A stretch of 36,475 nt of DNA from Thermoplasmata archaeon (GTDB taxonomy: Archaea > Thermoplasmatota > Thermoplasmata > Lutacidiplasmatales > UBA184), in assembly GCA_021812305.1 (NCBI GenBank), contig JAKAOB010000006.1, positions 1 through 36,475 of the forward strand, written 5' to 3'. The position numbers were made by a program, and so were the translations under genes. Below, piece after piece: positions 8,551 to 16,598 of the stretch (the stretch's first letter is position 1; each line of letters begins with the position of its first letter). Under the pieces are notes generated by a model. The model saw only the letters and a list, made by a program, of their open reading frames with translations. It was not told the origin of the DNA and did no database searches.

Positions 8551-9189
8551 ATGGGGTCGGAAGAGCCGGCCCCGGAGCACTACTTCACCGCGCGCCCGCG
8601 CTCGCCCTCGCGACGGCGGAGCTTCCGCTTCCTCTACCGCGGCCAGATCCTGATCTTCGAGTCCGACCGCGGGATCTTCGGCGCCGAGGGGCTCGACCCC
8701 GGCACCGCCCTGCTCATCGAGTCGATGACGGTCGGGGCGAGCGACCGTGTCCTCGACCTCGGGTGCGGGTGGGGGGCGGTCGGCGTCGCCGCGGCGAAGG
8801 CCGCCCCCGGCGGCCGCGTGGTCCTCACCGACGTGAACCGCCGGGCGGCCCACCTGGCGCGGAGCAACCTGCGCCGCAACGGGGTCGGGAACGCGGAGGT
8901 GCGCGTCGGCTCTCTGTTCGAGCCGGTCGCCGGGGAGACCTTCGACCTGATCGCGACGAACCCGCCGTACCACGCCGGTCGACCGCTCGTCCTCGCGCTC
9001 CTGGCCGGGGCGCGCACCCACCTAGCGGAAGGGGGCCGGCTCGTGGTCGTCGGAAAGGGGAGCCAGGGGATCCGGTTCTACCAGTCGTGGCTCGAGGAGC
9101 ACTGGGACGGACCGGTGGAGGTCGTCGGCCGGCGCAGCGGCTACCGGGTGCTCGAGGCGCGCCGCGGGCCGATGATCCGGAACGAATAG
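8551..9189 (+). CDS. RsmC-like class I SAM-dependent methyltransferase
   Basis: Predicted N-methyltransferase, most likely on guanine in RNA. The 212-residue protein has the Rossmann SAM motif VLDLGCGWGAVGVA (about 67-80), an acidic end of strand 2 in LTDVN, and the NPPY catalytic motif at 137-140 that marks amino-methyltransferases of the RsmC/MTS group (COG2813). It lacks the degenerate N-terminal half found in bacterial RsmC, as is usual for archaeal relatives. The ATG is three bases after the dnaJ stop, so they are co-transcribed. The last 49 bases overlap the convergent glycosyltransferase gene. The substrate is not determined by sequence. Confidence 0.88.
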   Translation: MGSEEPAPEHYFTARPRSPSRRRSFRFLYRGQILIFESDRGIFGAEGLDPGTALLIESMTVGASDRVLDLGCGWGAVGVAAAKAAPGGRVVLTDVNRRAAHLARSNLRRNGVGNAEVRVGSLFEPVAGETFDLIATNPPYHAGRPLVLALLAGARTHLAEGGRLVVVGKGSQGIRFYQSWLEEHWDGPVEVVGRRSGYRVLEARRGPMIRNE

Positions 9190-9878
9190 AGGCGCCCGAG
9201 GTGCCGGAGGTAGTCGCCGATCTGCCCCGACCCGAGCTTGCTCTCCCCGGCCACGCGCGGGCCGAACGTGAACGGCACCTCGAGGACGGGGCGAGGGCGG
9301 CACCGCACGAGGACCTCGAGCGCGATCTTGTAGCCGATCGGGGCGAGCTCGGCCCGTGCCAGGATGCGCCGGTCGAGCGCGAAGAAGCCGCTCATCGGGT
9401 CGAGGACGTGGACGAGGGGACGGGCGAGGAGGCCGCCGCCGAAGGAGACGGCCCGGCGCCACCCGACGAGCCCCGGCGCGCTCCCGCCCGCGACCTTGCG
9501 GCTGGCGAGCACGAACTCGGCGCGACCGTCGAGGATCGGGGTCACGAGCGACGGGATCACCTCGGGCGGATGGCTTCCGTCCGCGTCGAGGACGACGATC
9601 ACCCGCCCCCGGGCGGCCCGGAAGCCCTCGAGCACGGCCGAGGCGAGACCGAGGCGGCCCGGCCGCTCGATCAGCCGGAACGGCGCTCCGTCGCGGGACC
9701 GGACGAACTCCCCCGTGCCGTCCGGAGAGCTGTCGTCGACCACGACGACCTCGCTCGAGAACCGGGCGAGGGATCGGCCGATGCGCGGGTCCAGGAGCTC
9801 GAGGGCCTTCCGCTCGTTGAACGTCGGAAGGACGATGGAGACCTCCGGCTCCCCGGGCACACCCGACCGACGCCGCAT
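9141..9878 (-). CDS. Family 2 glycosyltransferase, dolichol-phosphate mannosyltransferase-like
   Basis: Cytoplasmic GT-A enzyme likely to transfer a sugar from a nucleotide sugar to a polyprenyl phosphate carrier. The 245 residues begin with VSIVLPTFNERK and VVVVDDSSPDGTG (nucleotide binding). They also contain the DxD-type metal motif in VLDADGSHPPE and DPMSGFFALDR, typical of the DPM1 branch. No C-terminal membrane helices or GtrA domain are present, so it is a soluble or membrane-associated DPM1-like form. The 3' end overlaps the rsmC-like gene by 49 bases on the opposite strand. Its promoter probably lies in the short region shared with rps13. Confidence 0.88.
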   Translation of the reverse strand: MRRRSGVPGEPEVSIVLPTFNERKALELLDPRIGRSLARFSSEVVVVDDSSPDGTGEFVRSRDGAPFRLIERPGRLGLASAVLEGFRAARGRVIVVLDADGSHPPEVIPSLVTPILDGRAEFVLASRKVAGGSAPGLVGWRRAVSFGGGLLARPLVHVLDPMSGFFALDRRILARAELAPIGYKIALEVLVRCRPRPVLEVPFTFGPRVAGESKLGSGQIGDYLRHLGRLYSFRIIGPRRASSTR

Positions 9879-9941
9879 GGGCTAAAGGCGATGCCTCCCC
9901 GGCCCGCCGACCGGCGGGGCGCGGCCGCCGGCCACCGAAGC

Positions 9942-9950
9942 ACTTAAAAG
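9942..9950. promoter_or_regulatory. AT-rich box between the glycosyltransferase gene and rps13
   Basis: ACTTAAAAG is the only AT-rich patch between the divergent genes and reads as a TATA-like element on both strands. For rps13 it predicts transcription from about 9972, which leaves 70-odd bases before the first certain S13 codons. For the glycosyltransferase gene it predicts a leader of about 43 bases. Confidence 0.45.
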
Positions 9951-10044
9951 GAGAGGCCAGTTCGGCGGCGCTACCCGCGGCTTCGCGGGCCCCGGCCGGG
10001 CCTCCGGTCGTGGGCCGCCCGCCGCAGCATCGAAGGAGAGTGGG

Positions 10045-10779
10045 ACCGCGCCCAAGAACCCGAAGGACCCCGAGGCCGCCCCGGCCACGCCCGCGGCGGC
10101 GCCACCGGCGGAGTCCGAGAAGTCCTCCAAGAAGGAGAAGACCGGCAAGCCGAAGGAGGGCAAGGGGAAGGGCGGCAAGGCCGGCGCGCCCGGCGCTCCA
10201 ACGAAGGGCGGGGCCAAGCCGATCCCGGACAATCCCAACTTCCGTTACATCGTTCGCCTTGCGGGCAGCGACCTCGACGGGCGCCGCCCGTCGGCGCTCG
10301 CCCTCACCGGCGTCCGCGGCGTGGGTCTGCGGGTGGCCGAGGTCGCCTGCCGCCTCGCGGCCGTCGACCCGCGCGAGATGATCGGCAACCTTCCCGAGCC
10401 TGCCGTCGATGGGCTCGAGTCCGTCCTCACCACGCTACCGGAGAAGCTCCCGCCCTGGATGCTCAACCAGCCGATGGACCTTGGCACCGGCGAGGTGCAC
10501 CACCTGGTCGGCGCCGACCTCGAGACCGCGCGGCGGGACGACGTGAACCAGATGAAGATGATCCGGTCGTATCGCGGCGTCCGCCACGAGCGCGGGCAGA
10601 AGGTCCGCGGTCAGCGGACCCGGTCCAACGGACGCACCGGCATGGCCGCCGGCGTTCTCAAGAAGGCCGCCAAGGAGGCGGCCGCCGCCAAGGGCAAGGA
10701 GGGCGGCGCCGCCGCCGCCGCGCCCGCTGCGCCGGCGGCGGCCCCGGCCCCCGCGGCCGCCCCGGCCGCGAAGAAGTAG
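10045..10779 (+). CDS. rps13: 30S ribosomal protein S13 (uS13) with long N- and C-terminal tails; start codon unresolved
   Basis: Small-subunit head protein contacting the initiator tRNA region. The core begins near 10234 with NFRYIVRLAGSDLDG and continues through GVRGVGLRVA and SYRGVRHERGQKVRGQRTRSN. Coding in the same frame clearly continues upstream to about 10045 as a Lys/Ala/Pro-rich tail with GC-ending codons. A similar Ala/Pro/Lys tail of about 40 residues ends the protein. The total is about 244 residues against roughly 150 usual. No ATG, GTG or TTG exists in this frame between the stop at 9883 and 10321, and 10321 is inside the core. The GTG at 10040, just after GGAG, is one base out of frame. 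The start given here is the first in-frame codon after that GTG. First gene of rps13-rps4-rps11-rpoD. Confidence 0.88.
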   Translation, partial: TAPKNPKDPEAAPATPAAAPPAESEKSSKKEKTGKPKEGKGKGGKAGAPGAPTKGGAKPIPDNPNFRYIVRLAGSDLDGRRPSALALTGVRGVGLRVAEVACRLAAVDPREMIGNLPEPAVDGLESVLTTLPEKLPPWMLNQPMDLGTGEVHHLVGADLETARRDDVNQMKMIRSYRGVRHERGQKVRGQRTRSNGRTGMAAGVLKKAAKEAAAAKGKEGGAAAAAPAAPAAAPAPAAAPAAKK

Positions 10780-10786
10780 GTGCTCC

Positions 10787-11380
10787 ATGGGCGATCCGAA
10801 GTTCCTCAGGCGGACGTACGACACGCCGAAGCATCCGTGGGAGGCCGGGCGGATGGACGAGGAGCGCAAGCTCCTGCAGCGCTACGGGCTCAAGAACAAG
10901 CGCGAGCTCTGGAAGGCCCAGTCGATCCTGCGCGGCTTTCGCCGCCAGGCCCGCGACCTCCAGGCCGACCTCCGGGCCGGGGTCCCCCAGGCGAAGCGGG
11001 AGACCGACGGGCTGCTCGGACGACTGACCCGCCTCGGCGTTCTCCCGGTCGGAAGCCCCACGCTCGATGACGTGCTGGCCTTGCGCGTCGAGCAGGTCCT
11101 CGAGCGGCGGTTCGAATGGATCGCGTTCACGAAGGGGCTCGCCCCGACGGCGAACGGCGCGCGCCAGCTCATCGTCCACGGCCACCTTTCGATCGGAGAT
11201 CACCGCGTGACGCGACCGGGCTATCTCGTCCCGTCGGCGGAGGAGATTCAGATCGCCTATGCGCCGACGAGCCCGCTCAACTCCGACGATCACCCCGTCC
11301 GGGCCGCGCTGCGCGCCCGCCTCGAGGCGCGGCCGGCCGAGGCGCCCCCGGCGGCCCTGCCGGCCGAGGGAGGTCGGTAG
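10787..11380 (+). CDS. rps4: 30S ribosomal protein S4 (uS4)
   Basis: Primary 16S rRNA-binding protein of the 30S body. The 197 residues begin [22 protein letters not shown], the archaeal S4 start. The RNA-binding S4 domain follows at about residues 102-165, with [20 protein letters not shown] and [17 protein letters not shown]. The C-terminus has a short Ala/Pro/Glu-rich extension. ATG at 10787 follows the rps13 stop by seven bases; rps11 follows after two. The operon order matches other Thermoplasmata and Euryarchaeota. Confidence 0.96.
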   Translation: MGDPKFLRRTYDTPKHPWEAGRMDEERKLLQRYGLKNKRELWKAQSILRGFRRQARDLQADLRAGVPQAKRETDGLLGRLTRLGVLPVGSPTLDDVLALRVEQVLERRFEWIAFTKGLAPTANGARQLIVHGHLSIGDHRVTRPGYLVPSAEEIQIAYAPTSPLNSDDHPVRAALRARLEARPAEAPPAALPAEGGR

Positions 11381-11382
11381 GC

Positions 11383-11766
11383 ATGGCGAAGATCGGCATC
11401 GCGCACATCTTCGCGAGCTACAACAACATCCACATCACCGTCACCGATCTCACCGGTGCGGAGACCCTGACGAAGGCGACCGGCGGGATGGTCGTCAAGG
11501 CCGCCCGCGACGAGTCGAGCCCCTACGCCGCGATGAAGGCGGCCGACCAGGTCGCCGCGGTCATCAAGGAGAAGGGCTACGACACCCTTCACGTGCGCGT
11601 CCGCGCCCCCGGGGGCAACCGCGCGCGCTCGCCCGGGCCCGGCGCCCAGGCCGCGATCCGCGCGCTGTCGCGTGCGGGGATCAAGATCAGCCGGATCGAG
11701 GACGTGACCCCGATCCCGCACGACGGGACGAAGGCGAAGGGTGGCCGTCGCGGCCGGCGGGTGTAG
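11383..11766 (+). CDS. rps11: 30S ribosomal protein S11 (uS11)
   Basis: Platform protein of the 30S subunit near the mRNA exit. The 127 residues carry the conserved [37 protein letters not shown] and the C-terminal [25 protein letters not shown] followed by the basic tail KGGRRGRRV. The ATG at 11383 is two bases after the rps4 stop. Start sites upstream in this frame lie inside rps4 and are ignored. The rpoD GTG begins one base after its stop. Confidence 0.97.
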   Translation: MAKIGIAHIFASYNNIHITVTDLTGAETLTKATGGMVVKAARDESSPYAAMKAADQVAAVIKEKGYDTLHVRVRAPGGNRARSPGPGAQAAIRALSRAGIKISRIEDVTPIPHDGTKAKGGRRGRRV

Positions 11767-11767
11767 C

Positions 11768-12613
11768 GTGCAGGTCTCGGTCCTCGAGCTCAAGCCGCGC
11801 GCGGTCCGCCTCGAGCTCACGGGCACCACGGCGACCCAGGTCAACGCGATCCGCCGCACGCTGCTCTCCGACATCCCCCGGCTCGCCATCGAGGAGGTCG
11901 AGTTCCACCTCGGGCCGATCCGCGATGAGGCGACCGGCAAGGACTACGACTCCTCGACGAGCATGTTCGACGAGGCCGTCGCGCTACGGATGGGCCTCCT
12001 CCCGATCCCGACGGACCTCGGCCAGTTCCGGCGCAAGTCGGAGTGCACGTGCAACGGCGCCGGCTGCCCGAACTGCCAGGTGATGTACTCCGTCGACAAG
12101 AAGGGCCCCTGCACGGTCTACTCCCGCGACCTCGTGCCGCTGGGCGACCCCTCGCTCGCGATCGTCGAGCCGGAGATCCCCATCGTGCGCCTCGGCGCCC
12201 GCCAGGCGCTCCTCGCCTACGCCACCGCCGTCGTCGGCAGCGCGCGCGAGCACGCCAAGTACCAGGTGGCGCTCGCCGTCGGCGCCTCCCCCCGCCCCCA
12301 CGTCAAGATCCACCGGGCCTCGGGCTGCTCCGACGCGTGCCTGAAGCGCGTCGCGGGCACCTGCCCGGTCGACATTCTCGAGTTCGGGGGCGGCAAGCTC
12401 TCGGTCACCGACGAGACCGCGTGCATCCTGTGCGAGGCGTGCGAGAAGGCCTGCGAGCACGGCTCGGTCAAGGTCGAGCCGGACGAGGCGGATTACTTCC
12501 TGCGCTACGAGACCGACGGATCGCTCACCGCCCGCGAGGCGTTCCGCTTCGCCCTCAAGGACCTCAAGCGCCGCTTCGAGGAGCTGCGCGAGGCGGTCCA
12601 GGCCATCCCGTAG
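11768..12613 (+). CDS. rpoD: DNA-directed RNA polymerase subunit D (Rpo3), ferredoxin-domain type
   Basis: Assembly-platform subunit of archaeal RNA polymerase, the counterpart of bacterial alpha and eukaryotic Rpb3. The protein begins MQVSVLELKPRAVRLELTG when read from the GTG at 11768, has 281 residues and includes TTATQVNAIRRTLLSDIPRLAIE, the dimerisation signature. Cysteines CTCNGAGCPNC (about 94-104) may bind a metal. The inserted ferredoxin-like domain keeps the cysteines of both Fe-S motifs: CSDACLKRVAGTCP and CILCEACEKACEHG. Many archaea have lost one or both sets, so this lineage is a full-complement type. In many other archaea rpl18e, rpl13 and rps9 follow; here the cluster ends with rpoD, facing pelota. 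Confidence 0.95.
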   Translation: MQVSVLELKPRAVRLELTGTTATQVNAIRRTLLSDIPRLAIEEVEFHLGPIRDEATGKDYDSSTSMFDEAVALRMGLLPIPTDLGQFRRKSECTCNGAGCPNCQVMYSVDKKGPCTVYSRDLVPLGDPSLAIVEPEIPIVRLGARQALLAYATAVVGSAREHAKYQVALAVGASPRPHVKIHRASGCSDACLKRVAGTCPVDILEFGGGKLSVTDETACILCEACEKACEHGSVKVEPDEADYFLRYETDGSLTAREAFRFALKDLKRRFEELREAVQAIP

Positions 12614-12620
12614 GACGGCG

Positions 12621-13715
12621 CTAGCGCCCCCGCGGCGTCGTGCTCGTCCAGTCGAATCGGAGGATCGCCCCGATCCTGCCGAGCGCCGCGAGGCGCTTAC
12701 CGGCCCCGCCGTCGGACCGGACGACGAAGAGGCGGGCCCGCTCCTCGCGCGCGCGCTCGAGCAGGGGGGCGATCTCGGCATCGCGCAGGAGCTCCTCGCC
12801 GACCAGGAGCGTCTCGACGGCCCCCGCCTCGATCGCCTCGCGGCACTCGCGCGGACCCACGGCCGCCCGCTTGCCCCCGGCGAGGGAGCCGATCAGGCGT
12901 TCGACGAGGTCGGCCTCCTCCGCGGCCGCGGTCCCCGCAAGGACCTCGCTCGCCCGGCCCGAGCGCAATAGCTCGTCGATCCCGATGCGACCGGTCTCGG
13001 CCGTGGCGAGGACGCGGAGCTTCTTCTTCAGCGTCGGGTGCCGCTCGCTGAGGTCGTGGGCGAGCTCCTCCTTGAGGAATCCCGGGCCGGCGAGGACGAG
13101 GGTCGACGCGGCCTCCACCTCCCCCTCGAGCAGCTCGAGGAGCTCCTCGACGTAGGCGCGGCGGTCCCGGTGGCTGCCGGCGAGCGCGTACCGCTTGCCG
13201 GGCAGCGAGCGGTTCACGTCCGCCACCGGCTCGATGGCCCGGCCCCGCAGGCGCACGATGGACGACTCCCCCCAGTCGACGCAGGCGAGGACGACCCGGG
13301 GCTCCCCCTGGGCGGCCAGGCCCTCCTCGAGGAGGGCGCGGTCGGCCGGGGACAGCCGCTCCTTGTGCAGCGCCACCTCGTCCTCGGGACCGATGTCGAG
13401 GGTGTGGTGCCGCCCGAGGTCGAACGGCCCCTCCACGATCGGACCGGCGATCCGTACGTGGTGGGAGAAGCCGTGGAACTCGACCTGGTCGGCCCGGACC
13501 TCGAGCCAGACCCGGCGGCGCTCCTTGTGGGCCGCCGAGGTCTCCGCCGGCGCCTCTGGGTCCCGTCGCGTCGTCGAAGCGCCGACGCGCTCCCCCGGGG
13601 CGATGAGACGGGCGATGCGCCAGAGGTCGCTCGGGGTCTCGAGGCGGAGCTTGAGGAGACCGAGCCCCGGGTCCTGATGGATGAGCCGCACGAGGCCTCC
13701 CCGGTCGAGCGCCAT
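12621..13715 (-). CDS. pelA: Pelota (aPelota/Dom34), ribosome rescue factor
   Basis: Recognises stalled ribosomes with an empty A site and, with aEF1A and ABCE1, promotes splitting in no-go and non-stop decay. The 364 residues show the three-domain eRF1-like plan: an Sm-like N-domain with ETPSDLWRIARLIAPGERVGASTTRR (given here over more than one element), FHGFSHHVRIAGPIVEGP and HHTLDIGPEDEVALHK; a central domain with LACVDWGESSIVRLRG; and a C-terminal L30e-like domain with AIEAGAVETLLVGEELL. The GGQ motif of true release factors is absent, as expected. It is convergent with rpoD across eight bases. Its function with aEF1A makes its proximity to tuf suggestive but not conclusive. Confidence 0.94.
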   Translation of the reverse strand: MALDRGGLVRLIHQDPGLGLLKLRLETPSDLWRIARLIAPGERVGASTTRRDPEAPAETSAAHKERRRVWLEVRADQVEFHGFSHHVRIAGPIVEGPFDLGRHHTLDIGPEDEVALHKERLSPADRALLEEGLAAQGEPRVVLACVDWGESSIVRLRGRAIEPVADVNRSLPGKRYALAGSHRDRRAYVEELLELLEGEVEAASTLVLAGPGFLKEELAHDLSERHPTLKKKLRVLATAETGRIGIDELLRSGRASEVLAGTAAAEEADLVERLIGSLAGGKRAAVGPRECREAIEAGAVETLLVGEELLRDAEIAPLLERAREERARLFVVRSDGGAGKRLAALGRIGAILRFDWTSTTPRGR

Positions 13716-13795
13716 CCGTCGCCGGGTACATAGGCGCTTGGCCGCCGGGCACCGTGCTCCGGGGCACTTTTCGGCGCGGGTCCCCGGGTCGGAAG

Positions 13796-13804
13796 GTTTT
13801 AGGT
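13796..13804 (+). promoter_or_regulatory. TATA-like box before the second MFS gene
   Basis: GTTTTAGGT, centred near 13799. It predicts transcription from about 13825, five bases before an ATG at 13830 that is out of frame with the transporter. This rules out the upstream in-frame GTG at 13754 as the normal start. Confidence 0.5.
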
Positions 13805-13837
13805 AGCGCCCTCCCGTCGAGCCAAGGGGATGAGCAC

Positions 13838-15190
13838 CTGAGCCCGTTCCGCGAGCTCCTGGCCCGGGGGCCGTTCCGCACCTTCCTGACCGCGGGGGCG
13901 GCCTCCTTCGCCGCCCCGACGTCCTCGCTCGTGGTCCTGCTCTGGACGATCGCGACCGCGTACCCCGACACGGGGGCCGGCCACACCGCGGCGGCGTACG
14001 CCCTCGCCTTCCTGGGGCTCTCCTCGACGATCCCGACCCTCGCGGCCGCCGTGTTCTCCGGGACGCTCGCCGACCGGGCCGATCGGCGCCGCCTCATGCA
14101 GGAGGTCAACCTCCTCGCACTGTTCGCCACGGCGGCCATCGCGTTCGTGCTCTATCTCCGGCCCGGCGGGGTCGTCGTCGGCGGGGGAGGGTTCTACGCC
14201 CCGGTCTGGGTCCTCGCGACCTTCCCGCTCTGGGCCGTCGAAACGACGGCGGTGACCATCTTCCGCCCGACGTTCAACTCCTCGCTCCCGCGCCTCGTCG
14301 GCCGCGCCGAGCTCGGTTCGGCGAACGGCCTCGTCTACGCGAGCGCCGTGGGGGTCCTCGTCGCGGGAAGCCTCACGACGAGCGCCGCGCTCGGCTGGGT
14401 GGGCCCGGCGCCGGCGCTGCTATTGCCGATCGCCCTCTTCGCCCTCACCACGGTCGCCCTGGCGGTGCTCCGGGCGGATCTCGCTCCCCGCCGGGAGCGT
14501 CCCCCCCGACGCTTCCTCTCCGAGGCCGCGGACGGCTATCGCTACCTGTTCCGGCGACGCGAGCTGCTCGAGATCACCCTGAGCGCGCTCGTCGTGAACT
14601 TCTTCTCGGCCGTCGCGTTCGTCGAGCTGGCCCTCTACGTCCAGGTCGGACTCGCCCTCTCGAACGCCGTGTTCGTTGGCGCCATGCTCTCCGCCGGGAG
14701 CCTCGGATCGGCCGTCGGGACCCTGGTGATCAACCGGTGGCGGTTCGAGGCGCGCGCGGGCCGTTTCCTCGCGGCCTTCACGCTCCTGCAGGGTCTGAGC
14801 GTCGTCGGGCTCGGCCTGGTCCACAGCCCCTGGCTGGCCCTCCCGATCATGTTCCTGTTCGGCGTCTTTCCCGGGATGTTCACGACGGTCTTCCTGGCGA
14901 CGATCCAGGCGACGGTCCCCGAGGACCGGCTGGGCCGGGTCCTTGCGGCGGACGAGGTCGGGAGCTACGGGCTCGTCCCGTTCGGGCAGTACGCGGGCGG
15001 CGTGCTGACGGCCGCGACCTCGGTCGACGCCACATACCTGGTCGCCGGGGCCGGGACCGTCGCGATCGGCGGGCTGATGGCCGCCCTCCCGCACCTGCGC
15101 CGCCTCGGCTTCACGCCGACCGACGAGGGGGCCAGCGCTCCGTCGGAGGGCCCCGGGGCGACCCCCGTCGCCGACGGGCCGTCACCCTGA
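13838..15190 (+). CDS. Major facilitator superfamily transporter (second copy type); start unresolved
   Basis: Twelve-helix transporter of the MFS_3 or enterobactin-exporter-like kind, substrate unknown. Hydrophobic helices run throughout about 450 residues, and the loop GTLADRADRRRLMQ is the MFS signature. ARGPFRTFLTAGAASFAA at the start is typical of helix 1. The tail after about residue 425 is Pro/Ala/Gly-rich. No ATG, GTG or TTG fits: GTG at 13754 is upstream of the promoter box, while the ideally placed ATG at 13830 reads three codons then TGA. The reported start is the in-frame CTG at 13838. One missing base after the ATG would instead give a product beginning MST. It is unrelated in detail to the MFS gene at 4351. 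Confidence 0.8.
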   Translation: MSPFRELLARGPFRTFLTAGAASFAAPTSSLVVLLWTIATAYPDTGAGHTAAAYALAFLGLSSTIPTLAAAVFSGTLADRADRRRLMQEVNLLALFATAAIAFVLYLRPGGVVVGGGGFYAPVWVLATFPLWAVETTAVTIFRPTFNSSLPRLVGRAELGSANGLVYASAVGVLVAGSLTTSAALGWVGPAPALLLPIALFALTTVALAVLRADLAPRRERPPRRFLSEAADGYRYLFRRRELLEITLSALVVNFFSAVAFVELALYVQVGLALSNAVFVGAMLSAGSLGSAVGTLVINRWRFEARAGRFLAAFTLLQGLSVVGLGLVHSPWLALPIMFLFGVFPGMFTTVFLATIQATVPEDRLGRVLAADEVGSYGLVPFGQYAGGVLTAATSVDATYLVAGAGTVAIGGLMAALPHLRRLGFTPTDEGASAPSEGPGATPVADGPSP

Positions 15191-15214
15191 AGGCCCCGTC
15201 GGCCATCCGCCGCC

Positions 15215-15703
15215 GTGGGCGCCCTCACCGAGGAGATGCGCCGGCTCGTCGACCGGATGCATCTCGGCTACGTGGCGTCGGAGGGGCCGGACGGTGCGCC
15301 GAACCTCTCCCCGAAGGGGACCCTGGCGGTCTGGGACGACGACCATCTCGTCTTCGCCGACCTCGCGTCGCCCCGTACGGTCGAGAACCTGCGTCGGCGG
15401 CCCGCGTACGAGGCGAACGTCGTCGACCCGTTCTCGCGCCGGGGGTTCCGGTTCCGGGGGACGGCCCGCGTGATCGATCCCGGACCCGACCTCGAACCGT
15501 TCCTCGTGTTCTTCGCCCGGTTCGGGGTCGTCCGGGCGCACGAGAGGGTCCGCACGGCCGTGCTGCTCGCGGTCGAGCGGGCGCGACCGGTCGTCTCCCC
15601 GGCCTACGACACGGGGGCGACGGAGGAGTCGCTGCGTCGCCACTGGCTGGACTACTACTCCGGGCGTGGTCGGGAAGCTCCCGAATCGCTGGACCTCGAA
15701 TAG
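15215..15703 (+). CDS. Pyridoxamine 5'-phosphate oxidase-like FMN-binding protein
   Basis: Split-barrel flavin-binding protein; family members reduce or oxidise varied substrates using FMN or F420, or bind haem. The 162 residues include HLGYVASEGPDGAPNLSPKG (strands 1-2), DDHLVFADLASPRTVENLRRRP and the later strands FRGTARVIDPG, all standard for the PNPOx-like fold (COG3576-type). The start is GTG at 15215; an internal ATG at 15236 is possible and would remove only an N-terminal helix. The substrate cannot be named. It follows the MFS gene by 24 bases and may be co-transcribed. Confidence 0.82.
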   Translation: MGALTEEMRRLVDRMHLGYVASEGPDGAPNLSPKGTLAVWDDDHLVFADLASPRTVENLRRRPAYEANVVDPFSRRGFRFRGTARVIDPGPDLEPFLVFFARFGVVRAHERVRTAVLLAVERARPVVSPAYDTGATEESLRRHWLDYYSGRGREAPESLDLE

Positions 15704-15783
15704 CGGGTCGGCCGCGACGTTCGGCCTCCGATCGCGGTCCGGCTTCGTTCAGGACCCGGTGGGAAGTGAGACGGCGCGAAAAG

Positions 15784-15791
15784 TGCTTAAG
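15784..15791 (+). promoter_or_regulatory. TATA-like box
   Basis: TGCTTAAG in a GC-rich region, about 35 bases before the ATG at 15822; supports that start for the unknown gene over in-frame GTGs further upstream. Confidence 0.45.
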
Positions 15792-15821
15792 GGGTCCGCG
15801 GAGCTCGAGCGCTCACCGGGT

Positions 15822-16502
15822 ATGGGTGGAGTGGACAGCCTCCCGCCGGCCGGGGCGGTCGGCAGGGACACGGTCGAGGTGCGCGACCGGGACGACCGCC
15901 GCTTCGAGCTGCTCCTGCGCATCCACGAGAACGGGATGCGGGCGCTGCTCGGCGTCACCAAGCACGACGACTGGAAATCCCGCCCGCACAACACGAGCTA
16001 CTTCGACTGCGTCATCGGCGCCCGCCTCGCCCGGATGGCGTACGATCGGTTCACCGATGCGCCGGAGCCGGTGCGGAACTTTCTGCGCCTGCACCATGTC
16101 CACGAGCTCTGCCACTGCACGATGGAGCGACGCCCGGTGGCTCAGCCGCTGGCCGATCGCATCTCCGGGTTCCTCGAGAAGGTCCTCACCGAGCACGGGC
16201 TGGTCGCCTACCTTGCGTGCGCCCCCCTGACCGCCGAGCGCTCGGCGTTCGGGGTCGCCATGTTCGGTCGGTTCGACGACGACCCCCACACGACGACGAA
16301 GGGCGGGCTCGACGAGTTCTACCACACGACGACCCCGCTGCTGCTCTTGGCCTACCTGGCTCCGAGCGAGGCCGAGCTCGAGCAGGCGATCCGGGACCAG
16401 GAGGAGTTCCTCGCGCTGATGCGCGTCCCCGTCACCGGCCTCTACGCCCCCTCGCTCGAGGTCCGCTGCACGCTCGCCGGGCGGGACGCCCACAACGTCT
16501 AG
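15822..16502 (+). CDS. Hypothetical protein with a His/Cys-rich central segment
   Basis: A 226-residue soluble protein I do not recognise. It has a short Gly/Pro N-terminus, a predicted strand-rich segment (about 18-45), and a distinctive central stretch HHVHELCHCTMERRP (about 92-106) whose His and Cys spacing could bind a metal. A Thr/His-rich TTTKGGLDEFYHTTTP segment follows, then a helical C-terminus. ATG at 15822 is placed by the promoter box. It precedes the proteasome beta gene by 96 bases, which contain a separate AT-rich box, so the two are probably transcribed separately. No function is proposed. Confidence 0.75.
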   Translation: MGGVDSLPPAGAVGRDTVEVRDRDDRRFELLLRIHENGMRALLGVTKHDDWKSRPHNTSYFDCVIGARLARMAYDRFTDAPEPVRNFLRLHHVHELCHCTMERRPVAQPLADRISGFLEKVLTEHGLVAYLACAPLTAERSAFGVAMFGRFDDDPHTTTKGGLDEFYHTTTPLLLLAYLAPSEAELEQAIRDQEEFLALMRVPVTGLYAPSLEVRCTLAGRDAHNV

Positions 16503-16553
16503 CGGCCTACCTCGCCGCCACCCGGTGGCGTTCGGCTACCGGCGGGGGCGGGA

Positions 16554-16562
16554 GGTTAATAG
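16554..16562 (+). promoter_or_regulatory. TATA-like box for psmB
   Basis: GGTTAATAG, predicting transcription from about 16584 and a leader of about 15 bases before the proteasome beta ATG at 16599. Confidence 0.45.
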
Positions 16563-16598
16563 AGGGGGGCGTCTGCGCCCCCGCGCTGCGGTGGACCC

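Noticed and set aside
9141-9189. Possible frame error in the methyltransferase or glycosyltransferase end
   Set aside because: A 49-base convergent overlap is unusual but both C-termini look coherent, so I treat it as real overlap.
7869-9947. A 692-codon plus-strand open frame
   Set aside because: It overlaps dnaJ, the methyltransferase and the glycosyltransferase genes in another frame and translates to Arg/Pro-rich sequence with no family features.
10321-10779. ATG/GTG-based S13 start at 10321
   Set aside because: It would remove the conserved FRYIVRLAGSDLDG start of S13; the real gene begins upstream.
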